DNA from: Coniferiporia sulphurascens | Taxonomy: Eukaryota > Basidiomycota > Agaricomycetes > Hymenochaetales > Hymenochaetaceae | Length of the DNA stretch: 64,000 nt | Direction of reading: 5' to 3' | NCBI GenBank assembly: GCA_002794785.1 | Contig: NBBA01000010.1 | Coordinates: forward strand, 1,364,001 to 1,428,000 | In this document: positions 49,815-61,454 of the stretch, piece by piece | Layout of the letters: the number at the start of each line of letters is the position of its first letter | Position numbering within the stretch: position 1 is the first letter of the stretch | Made by a program: the position numbers and the translations under genes | The notes under the pieces: generated by a model | Database searches by the model: none | Told to the model about the DNA's origin: nothing | What the model saw: only the letters and a program-made list of their open reading frames with translations

Positions 49815-50435
49815 GTTTGCCTTCCGCAACGCTGGAAGATGTACAAAATATATAGCCCCGCGACTTTGCTTGGATTTATCTTTCCTACTTCCTGCACACA
49901 TCTTTCACCGCCGCCATTGCGCCGTTATCGTCGTGCACGTCGACTTAAACAGCCGACAGATATACGAACAGAGGAGTTAAGCCTACCTTATCCGCCGCCC
50001 GATACCACAAACGTTTATAAACCTATACCACTCTTAACGCCTACTGCGGATGCGCAATCCAAGGGTATAGGTTACGCCCACCCCAGCATCACTACCACTA
50101 CCACTACCACCACTTCTGCCCACCTCTCTATCCCTCTTTTATCGCCACGCAAAAAATCTATGTATTATCGTGTTTATGCATCTTCGGCTCTCAGCTCTGT
50201 CCCTTTAGTCGTTCTGGTCTGCTGTCCCTGTCTTCCGATCTTTCTTTTTCTTTTTCTTTTGTTACCTTATTGAACCTCGAGGCAAAGGCTTTGGGAATTA
50301 ATATACATATATCGGTTTGAAACCGTTCGATGACTTTGAGGGTTTAGGGATCGTCTGTTCGTCTGTTCGTTCGTGACGGTAGAAGACTGAGACAGGGCTG
50401 AGGGTCGGGGGTCGAGGACGCGATGAGGGGCTTAC
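49815..50435. other. 3' region of MAP kinase 1
   Basis: Pyrimidine-rich sequence with a short ACT/ACC repeat at about 50090-50115. No gene beyond possible last-exon sequence of the small minus-strand gene. Confidence 0.45.
50090..50115. repeat. (ACTACC)n repeat
   Basis: An imperfect run of ACT and ACC triplets. Confidence 0.75.
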
Positions 50436-50629
50436 CCATATTCTTTCCGAGGGTCCTGATCATCTTGAGGGAAGAACTAGGTGCGAAAACGCGGCGGCCG
50501 TCGGCGTCGCCCCACTTACCTTACCTCTGGGATCGTGTAGCCAGGTGAGAGGAAGATGGCACTTCGGCAGACTCGGTCGTCACTCCGCATATAGAGCCTG
50601 AGCAGCTGCTCCAAGTCACTCGCTGACAT
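50436..50629 (-). CDS. Small spliced gene, unknown function
   Basis: The ATG at 50629 opens a 35-codon exon (50629-50525) beginning MSASDLEQLLRLYMRSDD and ending SPGYTIPE. A perfect GTAAGG...CACCTAG intron of 48 nt follows, and the frame goes on as FFPQDDQDPRKEY (50476-50436). Then either GGG TAA stops it, or the overlapping GTAAGC donor leads to a third exon further left; that end is not resolved, so the stated left limit is the end of exon 2. The composition is protein-like, with a helix of Leu spaced like an amphipathic face. An acceptor-like ACTTAG just before the ATG means the ATG exon could instead be internal to a longer gene. I do not recognise the family. Confidence 0.5.
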
Positions 50630-51578
50630 TCCGGACACCTCCTAAGTCGTCTTTTAAATCCTACCTTCCGTTCGTTTCTTTCCTTTTTCTTTCCTTTTCG
50701 TGTGTGTATTGGCAAGACAAACATATTGGGTTGTTTAGTATGAAATGAATGAACGAAAGAAAGAAAGAAAGAAAGCAGTGGTTAGGCTTTTCTCTGTTTA
50801 TTTTTGGGTGTGCTTATACTTAAAACCAGGATGGTACCTGCTATGCCGCCCTATGCCTCGGAGATAAGCTTATTGGGAAGCTACGCTGCGGATGCAGATC
50901 TGGAGGTGTGCTCTGTTTGCGGTTATCGTCGATCCCTCCGGTAGCCCGGGGTATAGAGCTGTGGTCATATATATACGTGTAACCACTGGGGACGAGCTAC
51001 TTATATCCCGGGAGGAATGACACCCCTCAATCTCTGTGAACTTCTCTAGGAGCTACGAAAAAAAACTGCTGTGAGAAGCCAAGAGCAGTCTCCAACAAGT
51101 TCATACCAACGGCGATCCATCGCCGAACTCAGTAGTTTTGCAAGATCCTTACATATATACATACGTGCGCTAATGAAAAGGGTGCATCAAGTTCGATCAA
51201 GAAAGTACGAAGGTCACCGAGAAGATGCAAAAGAAGAAGAAGAGGAATAGTCACATGTCTGCACTGCAACGCCAGACCCCTTTAAAGCCCTCAGTATCCA
51301 GTCCACCCGGTTCAACAGGTGAAGAGTGGGGGGTATCCAAAGTGTACATTTGCCCATAAGTAGCGATCGTAATAATCTCTTGTCGTGTGTCAGAGAGTCT
51401 TGCCACCCGGCCTGCCGCAGCGACAACATGTGCTCGTTATACAATTGCGGTACTTTTTCTGCTGTACCTGAAGGAAGTTTCCTAATCAGAACGTCTATCC
51501 AAAGGGAAGGTGGGGCTTTTTGCGGTAACTAACGGGTATTAGGTATTGGTAAATCTGCTATGGCGGGTTTTCGCGAAA
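50630..51578. other. Intergenic between the small gene and MAP kinase 2
   Basis: Includes an (AAGA)n microsatellite at about 50754-50775. No supported gene. Confidence 0.45.
50754..50775. repeat. (AAGA)5 microsatellite
   Basis: A perfect tetranucleotide run. Confidence 0.85.
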
Positions 51579-53014
<1,436 letters not shown>

Positions 53015-56000
53015 ATTGAACGGCAAAGGAGCGTAAGGCAGACGTCGACGTAGGGCAAAGGCAAGGACGGGGACGATGGGAGGGAAAGGGATGCAGCACA
53101 AGGGTAAGGAGAACAAGGAGGAACGGATGGTCGTTATAAGGCAACCTTGTAGCGGCAAAAGTAATGAGTCCGAATAAGTCGAATTGATTACACAAGGTGT
53201 ACAAAAGGCTAACCGTCTATTGTTATATAATCGTTATATAAGATCTGGCAATTGTTGGAAAATAGCCAGAAATGTTCTCTGACTACTATGGTGATGAAAC
53301 GCCCTGCGGAGGGCCTTGTGCGCGCTGTCCTGGCGACCGTGTTCTCACTCACGGATCTCTCTTGCTGTGCTTTTTGTTGATTTGTCGTGGGCAGCTAATC
53401 ACCCCCCTGCCAGCTGACCTTTGCAAATGCGGCAGTGCTTTCGTCGGTTCCCGTTCTTCTGCTAAACGCGCTATAGGTCCTCGATCTCCCTCCTGAGACT
53501 CTGCTTGTCCGTTCCCCGAGTATGCCACGGATATCTACCCATACGAATGGATCCGACGCCTCCCCAGTAATCGTCCATCTCCTTGGCGATCGCAATCCTC
53601 ACACGTCCATTCCCGACCACAAGTCCATTATGGCCTCACTACAAGATCATAAAGCACCAACCGGTGCCGCAACCAATCACATCGCTGAGCAACCAACAAG
53701 CGATAGTATTCATGAGGCATATAATATTTTCCACCCGATTTCCATCACTAGTCCCGTAATATCCTTGAGCTCGCTAAGATTATCCCTCTACCTCGATGAC
53801 GACGCCATTGATCAGCCATCTTTGGGCGCTGACGCCCAACAACGCTTTCAGGTGGACCGGTACATATTGTACCGAGTACTATGTAAAGCAATTGGAAATT
53901 CGTCATCGTTCTAGAGGTCCAAGTAGGCACCCGCGTCCGACATCTCAATGACCCCTCACTGGAATTATTGCCCAGCTCTGTTAAATCGTTCGAACTGCGT
54001 TGGGGACGCGGCGCAATCATGACAATGGCATCATCTTTGTTTTAGACGCATCTTTGAGTTCACCCTGGTGATGGTGTGAACTGGACATATTAGCCGGCCT
54101 CTCGGTATTGACGCCTCAGGAAGGCCTGGCTCTGCTCCAGAGACATCGGCCCTTCCAAGCATGCCCTATCATAAGTTGATGGTGCGGCTATCTCCCTTGC
54201 TGCCCTCTGTTCCGGGCTGCCAAAAGTTGCGTCTTGAAGGAGAGTGCCCATCAGCTATCAATGATGAGTCTCAAGCGCCGCTTATTTTCTTAGACATGTA
54301 GACCGACACTGATCCTGCCAGCCTCAAATGTTCGCGGCTACACCAGAAAATGATCTCGACTCTTGTCAGCTACGAATACATTCGGTTAGAATCGGAAATA
54401 CTCCAGCTTCCTTGTACCCACTACTCTCGGCACCGTCGGTGGGCTATCTTCCTCCGTCGTGATGTATCCGTCAAATCGAACTGAACTCTGAAAGGGCCGT
54501 ACATCCGTACAAGATTTCTTCATCTTTTCTAGGTCTTGGCGGAGCTCCACCATCTTTTGAGTCAAGCCACCGACTTACTTGGTCCCAAACAAGAGTTCTC
54601 GTGCGTTGACTCGTCCCAGAGCAATCTGATCATCTTCTCGCCTGGGCGCCCTATACCACGGGGGGCGCTGGTGCCTCCCATCTACGGGCAGTCGCATCCA
54701 CGTTACTAAATCGTCTATGTGTGTTGTAGGGTAGCTAGAGAGGGAGAGTACGTCCTTCCGACCGTGCCGTTCCGTCCGTATACAAAACGTGCTGTGTTGT
54801 CCGGTCTCAAGTGCACCGCCTCCCCGTGTTCTTATACCCCGCAACATCGCAGTTGCCTCCGTAGCCAGGGATCCTGTGCCGGGAATTAAGATTATCGTGC
54901 GCAAAGAGCGGAATCACAAACAGGTATCGGGGCAACCATCTGCTCGAATCTTCTGTGCCCTTCATGGCTAACCTTATGCCTAACCGTAAACGGTATCTGT
55001 TCGTTTAAATGACTAGGCCACATTGAACGAGTGTGACCCCCTCGATGCGCTCTGCATGGATCACGACTGGAGGGCAGCTCAAGGTTGCCGGAGGGAGATC
55101 GTTTCAGATTCTTTAGGATTGTCCCGGTTCCGATCTTTGCTGCTCTCGGCTTGTCCCTCTACTGTTCTTACAGCGCCCCTTAAGCATACAATCTTCGATT
55201 CTCCCTCAGGCAGTGTTTGCTCGAACCGCCTGACAGGGCGCTTTGTGGACAGGACGTATACTCCCGACGTTTTCGCACATCGAGTCATTGGTAACGCCTC
55301 AACTTCCTGGTGCTGAACTTGAAGATGATCCTGTGCTCGGCGCCTTCATGCGCGTAGGGACCGTGGAGATGTGCCTCTTCATCATGGTCGCACCGCCTCG
55401 TTTACATTCACTATGCCGTCGGTTAGCCAAGGGCGTCTGAGCATGCGAACTTTCCCTTGTTAGGATGGTTCTCGTCTAAAGCGCCTTGCTCTCTGTTGTG
55501 ATGCATTGTATGAAATGCTCTGGCTGTTGTTGCAAGCTGCCACCTGTCAGCACCCCGGTGATAAAGGAATTCCGGCCGGTATGCTACGGTCGTGAGCTAC
55601 ATGCGACATAGGCGACTGTACGATGATCATGGTCCCTCAGTAGGCCCCGCTTTACCACCGACTAGTGGGGAACTCGTCGTGCCTATTGACGGGTCGGATT
55701 GCTGGCAGATTGGGTTGGAGACTTCGTCGACAAAGACTTATGGCCTGTGATCGCCGACATACTTATTCTCCCCTGTCTCTCGTTATAAAAACGTTGACCA
55801 CCCGCTTTTCCTACTATAGTGGTGCATACCTTTTGCATAGACTCGGATGTCACACTATACTGCACCTTTAGAGATCAACACAAGCTTCACCTCGTTGGAT
55901 TCTCACAACCGTCCTAGGCCTTAGCGCGCCTAGAGGCGGACGCAGCTGAGTCGGCAAGCGGCTGGGCCTGTCACTGGTGCCCGGTTTTAATATACAAGGT

Positions 56001-56525
56001 CTAACCTGGCCGGTGACGACCCTGCTGTGGATTGTCTTGACTCTTGTGGCAAGCCGGTGCTTTGAGACGTTGGCTCAGGCTTGATTACCTTCAAAAGCGA
56101 CACAGTATCGTCTCAGCTGGTATGTAGTACCGCCGGCTTTCTTTACGCAGCTGTGCGACCGTTGACATGCTAACAGGGCTCAGAGGAGTCTAAAAACTGA
56201 TATCTGAGTCGCTGGCGAATGTGATTGCCCCTCCGAGTCGCTTGCGCAGAGCGGGGCCAGCGGGCCGCGGCGCCGGTGATATGACATGTTATCCAGTAAC
56301 TTGAAAGTGTCGATTAGGCTTCTAAATAATGTAATTCCATACACAATTTGAATGTAATTGATTTTTTTCTAATGAGTGTATCTTGCTGCTTCTGGCGGCT
56401 GTAAGTTGTGAAGCTATGTACAGTACAGTAGTGTAATCCCGGGCTGAACACAGGTTGCGGGCTCGGACGCGACTCGTCACATGATCGAGCGGGTCGCGTC
56501 TGCTCCCTCCTGAACTCGAACCAGA
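53015..56525. other. Gene-poor, probably decayed repeat or gene relics
   Basis: A 130-codon plus frame at 53522-53914 and, in a shifted frame, VQVGTRVRHLNDPSLELLPS (near 53930) read like pieces of a protein. Similar protein-like pieces broken by stops occur up to about 54700 (for example LAELHHLLSQATDLLGPKQE near 54540). No family is recognised. The rest to 56.3 kb is full of stops. This looks like an inactivated gene or retroelement. Confidence 0.35.
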
Positions 56526-57612
56526 ATGCAGGCATCCGCACGAGCTTCAAGGCTACTCCGTTACGGGTCGAGACGCTCTCCTAAACTTTGGTCTTCTCGT
56601 GGCTCACTTGTACTACGCTCGCAGCTCTCTACGGCTTCGCCCACAGCTTCGTCCGTCAACCAGGATGAGATCCAATTCTTCTCGCGCCTGTCGTCACAAT
56701 GGTGGGACGAATCAGGCGAGTTCGGACTGCTTCATAAAATGAACCCAGTGCGCGTACAATTCATGAGGGACAAAATTCTGGAGGCTGCTCGCGACGATGA
56801 AATTCAGGACTTGGGGGAGCGGGAGAATGGAAAGATACTTCGGGATTTGGACGTGCTGGATATCGGGTGCGGCGGTGGTCTGCTATCTGAAGTGAGTACT
56901 AATGTGTGCCTAAAGGATGAGTAAAACTGACAATGGTGAAGAGCCTCGCTCGACTTGGTGCGAGAACACTTGGTATTGATGCGTCGGCGTCGAATATTGC
57001 CATTGCATCTTTGCACGCGTCTCAGGATCCATCACTCGGCGAATCATCGAATTCGAGAGACGCGCCACTCACGTATAGGAACGCATCCGCGGAAGAGCTG
57101 GTGGAGGAATCGAAGCGATTTGATGTTGTCTGCTCCATGGAGGTGCTAGAACATGTCGATAACCCAGCAGCATTTCTGAGGTCGTGCGCTGAGCTTGTGA
57201 AGGTGTGTATCGACCGACGACTTATAGGATACTCCCCAGCTAACACACCAATTCTCAGCCAGGCGGCCATCTCTTCCTTTCGACCATTTCCCGTACCCCC
57301 CTTGCGTACCTCCTTACTATCTTCGCCGCAGAGAAGCTCCTCCGTCTCGTAGAGCCGGGCACGCACACGTTTAGCAAGTACGTGAAGCCTTCTGAGCTTG
57401 TCGGGTTTTTCCAGAAGCCACTGGGTGTCGCGGACCAGCCTTGGATTTCGCGAGTGTACAACGGCGTGCCGACCCGCCGAGAGGCGGAGGTGCGTGGGAT
57501 GGCATTTTTGCCTTGGAAGGGCACGTGGGAGTTGGCGCCGCGGGGAGCTTTCGGGTCGACGGAGTGTAATTATTTGTTCTGGGTACGAAAGCCTTTATCT
57601 CGGGACACATAA
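56526..57612 (+). CDS. COQ3: Ubiquinone biosynthesis O-methyltransferase, mitochondrial
   Basis: Catalyses both O-methylations of coenzyme Q synthesis with S-adenosylmethionine, at the matrix side of the inner membrane. Three exons join in frame: 56526-56891, 56942-57202 and 57259-57612 (326 residues). The N-terminal about 40 residues are an Arg/Ser-rich presequence (MQASARASRLLRYGSRRSPK). Then FSRLSSQWWDESGEFGLLHK and MNPVRVQF, motif I LDIGCGGGLLSE, LGIDAS, the EVLEHV block and PGGHLFLSTISRTPLAYLL. The C-terminus has GFFQKPLGV and NYLFWVRKP. No lesion. Confidence 0.95.
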
Positions 57613-58283
57613 CTAGATTTTCGACTTCAGACGCTTGCTCCTTACCGCGGGGCTTCTGAGCTGGCGGGTTTAATATACATATATTTACTGCCATTCGGAA
57701 TCGATGGCCTTTGACTACGACATTTCTAATGGAAAATTGGCCGAACGGGTCCCTGCCTCCCGCTTTCCCGCTCCTTTATGGTGAATACATAAGGGACTGA
57801 GTTGTTCATCGCGATCTTATCTATCTCCTCCTCCTTTGCGGTTGAGTAGGTTCTTCCCCTCCAATCTTAGTTTGTTGCTATCTCCGAATTCAGAAGCCTA
57901 GCGGTGTAGTCTCATGTGTTTCGCCGAAGTTACGACCCCGGAACGGGCTCAGTAAGGTTGATTTCCTGGTCTGAACCTTTAAGTGCATACGCTGTGCACG
58001 GTTCATAAATGTTTGCAACGAATCGATGCCGAACCCCACAGATGCCTTTGCTAAAAAGGCTAATTATTTCCGAAGAGAAGGGTGAACTTTGCGAGAGTTG
58101 GAAGCAACTGCTATCACTTTCTTTTGTTTAAGCAGGAGCGTTGCTCTAGGGATAGTGTTTGCCTTTGTTTATTTGGCTCTATATACGCGACGCCTTTGAC
58201 GCGCCGGTCACGCGTAGAAGTTCTTGAACGTTCGCCTTTGAGGTTCTGCATCTTCAACAGCAACCGTAATCACCAGAGAATCA
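57613..58283. other. Intergenic
   Basis: Between COQ3 and MAD3; a TATATA at 58180-58185 about 100 nt before the MAD3 start may be its TATA element. No gene seen. Confidence 0.5.
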
Positions 58284-59854
58284 ATGTCGGACAGCTACGA
58301 AGAGGATATCAATGTTATCGTCGATTGCGACATTTTAGAAGCCGCCAAGGAGAACATCCAGCCGCTTGCAGGCGGGCGTCGCGCTACGGCACTCGCCTCT
58401 GTCCTCGCGACACCACATGGACACCGCGACGCGCGACTTGCAGCGACAAAAGTGCGTCTCCGCGGACAAGTGCAGGAGGCACAGGCGCGCGTTGAAGCAC
58501 TTAAACTGCGGGAAGAGCAGGGGCTCATAGAGGGACACGATGAAGATGACGAACTGGACGAGGACGATGAAGAATTGACCTTTGAAGAGGCAGAAGAGCT
58601 CCTCCTCGACGCGTATGTGCGCCTCGTGACGTGGACTGTCGAGCACTACCCGCGCGGCCAGTCTGCCGAATCGGGCATACTTGAACTACTTGAGGAAGCC
58701 ACTCGTGTCATGCGCCATTCCGCTTTCGCCAAAGCCGATGCGCGTTACTTGAACCTTTGGGTTCGCTATTCGGGCTACGTAGACAGACCGGAGGTTATTT
58801 TCGAGTTCCTTCTCGCAAATGAGATTGGCACCGGGTGGGCGAAGCTGTACGAGGAGTATGCAATTGTGCTGGAGAAATCGAACAGGTGCGCACGCGTCTT
58901 TCTGTAGCATGAACTGATTATTTACGTCTTGCTTAGACGCACTAAAGCAGATGAGATGTATTTGCTAGGAATTGCTCGCAAGGCTGAACCGCTCGAGCAT
59001 CTCGAAAGACGGCACCGCGACTTTCAAAAACGCATGATGGTCTCTAGTTTCGTCGGCGAAGTCGAATCTTCCGTCACACCTGCCATACCAGCAGCAGCCC
59101 CTTCTGCCGTTCCTCGCCGCCGAGTCCTTGGGGAATCGACATCATCGTCCTCTTCCTCTCTCACGTCCGCATCAAGTTCTCGGCGTAGTGCGCTGACTAG
59201 TGTATCCTCGCATGACGACGTATTCTCTGCGCCCTCCTCTTCTTCATCTAACTCCTTCAGTGTACGACCGAACGGGCGGATGCCAATATTTGTCGATCCT
59301 ACGGGCACGGAGGCTGAAGCCGCAGCGGGTAACGCGTGGCCCGAGCTCGGGACGCGTAGCACGCGCATAAAGGAGAACGTTCGCGCACCGGAAAAAATGC
59401 AAGGGACTGTGTTGCGCCAACGTGGGGCTTCCCGCACGGCGACAAAGGAGGCGGGCGCACGAGCACGTGGAGCTCCAAAAATCGTACCGTTCAGGGATCC
59501 AGAACCCGTCCCCGCAAGTGTCCCGCCGAAAACTCCTGCGAAAGGCGCATTCGTGCCGTTCATAGATGAAGCTGATGCGGAGGAGTCGTCGAAGCAAGCG
59601 CCTTCCGTCCCGGCGACTCCGCGCTTTGTGCCTTTCAGGGATGAGGTCCGTCTTCTCTTTTTCTTCCGCATACTGAGCTCACTCGGGTACATTTCGCGAT
59701 ACAGACTGCGGAGCAACAACCTGTGTCTCCTTCGTCTGCTATTCCTGACTCCGTGATGCGTCCAAAAGCAGTAGGCGGCGGTGGTCTTGCCGGAGCAACG
59801 AGTGAGGCTGAGGCGCTGAGGAAGGATCCGTTCAAGAACTACAAGGACATTTGA
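58284..59854 (+). CDS. MAD3: Spindle-checkpoint protein Mad3/BubR1-like
   Basis: Part of the mitotic checkpoint complex that binds Cdc20 and blocks the anaphase-promoting complex. Three exons join in frame: 58284-58885, 58937-59645 and 59705-59854 (486 residues). A first KEN box lies in ILEAAKENIQPL (about residue 25). The Mad3/Bub1 TPR region is visible: YVRLVTWTVEHYPRGQSAES, YLNLWVRYSGYVDRPEVIF and LYEEYAIVLEKSNRRTKADE, then YLLGIARKAEPLEHLERR. A second KEN box sits in RIKENVRAP (about residue 350). The repeated IVPFRD/FVPFID/FVPFRD motifs precede the C-terminus. No kinase domain follows, so it is Mad3 rather than Bub1. Low-complexity Ser runs lie in the middle. Confidence 0.92.
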
Positions 59855-61454
59855 CCTTACTTATCCCTTTTTGACTACTTTTTCTCCTTCCTATTCTACC
59901 ACTCATCTTTCCACATCTCAACTCTCAGTGCTCTATGCCTTACGAAGCCACCTTGGACCTAATCATGTATGTTTTCGAAAAATAATCATCCTTTTTAAAT
60001 AGTACTTCCCCGCGCGTTGAGATGATCGGCGGTGGCACTGCATGCTGCGTGCTAGAATTTGAATTTGCCGCGGCGCCTCCAGCTCCAGCTACTTTGTACT
60101 CACCAGATGTATTTCACAAAATCACTCCTAAAAATAAGGACACGTTTTGCATGTCCACGACCATGCAGCATCGCGGGAGGAACAGAAGAACAGAAGGATT
60201 GCTCCGGGCGTCACGAGATGTGAAAAAGATGGAATGGTCTGCATAGTTTCTGAGCCTGGTGATATCTGCTAATGATCATTAAGAAGAGCAGGAGATCATA
60301 TGCTTGAAAACGAAGCGCTGAATCAGTTAATTAAATTTTTGATATATATTGCTTGGTCGACTTTCTGATCTGACCTAAGATCGTTGAACACATACACAAT
60401 AGCATATAATTCATACTTCGTACACCTCAATTCGAGTGGCGTAGCGAAGCCCGACCGGAGATTTTCTTGGCCGTAAACCGAGTTACGCCGGCGGGGCCAT
60501 CCGTGCTCGGCTCGCGGCAGAATGATCCTAAGGACGACTTCTATTGGTCGATGGTAAATGAACTATTCCAAAGCGGACGATGAGTAAAATAGGGCAGGCA
60601 ATTTGTACGATTTTCTGTTTCTGGTATTCTATCGAGATTCTGGCGAGTGTACTTACTGCTCGCCTCTCGTAGCCGAGACCTAAGCGACAACTAATGATCT
60701 ACGGATGGGGAAATGTCTGCTGGGATCAGTAATTAATGCACTGGACCGTATATGAAGGTTCCAAGCTGCACCGTTGTCCGAGAGACATATTGCCAGTGTG
60801 ATGGGCTTACTATATTACAATCGATATGAACAATTTGAAGTCAGCTGAGTAACATTCTTTTTGAAATGTAGTTTCCTGGAGGATTTCATGAAGACGAACT
60901 GAAGGTAAATAAGAATATTACCTTTGGGGACGTGGGTTAACCCTCGACATTGTATATAGGGGTCTTAAGCCTTGAACCAAATGATACTCTGAAGTAGTGC
61001 ACAACCGACTATTCCAGTCACATCCCTTACTAATAATGTAGGGGTTGAATGCTGATCCGGGTTTCATTAGTATTAATAGCAAATAGGTTCTTACAGTTCA
61101 GTGGCGCACCCAGAAATGCGACCAAAGTATCAGATACAGACTCCGTGGATCAGTGTCTGTGATATATGGTACAGCATTAATCTCGAGGTCTCTCAGGCGC
61201 TTAGGAGTGAAGGTGGGTTGATATTAATTAAGTTTCGGGTTATATAGAATTATCTAGGGTTTACCGGCGCCATTTTGCTACCTACCGCATTCAGCTTCCT
61301 TAAGGCTTAGCTGAAAGTCGCACTAACACTTTTTGTCTGCGACCACATCGTGGTTCGTGTGCTCGTCGTCGTTCGCGTCGTCTAACGTGATTTCTGCTCG
61401 TAATCGTTTCATCCTGGTGCTATTGGTTGTCGTCGTTCTCTCCTGAATTTCATC
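59855..61454. other. Gene-free, AT-rich interval
   Basis: 1.6 kb of AT-rich DNA with many stops in all frames. No repeat, RNA gene or exon recognised. Confidence 0.5.

Noticed and set aside
59024..59719. Minus-strand frame of 231 codons
   Set aside because: Antisense shadow of the Ser-rich middle part of MAD3.
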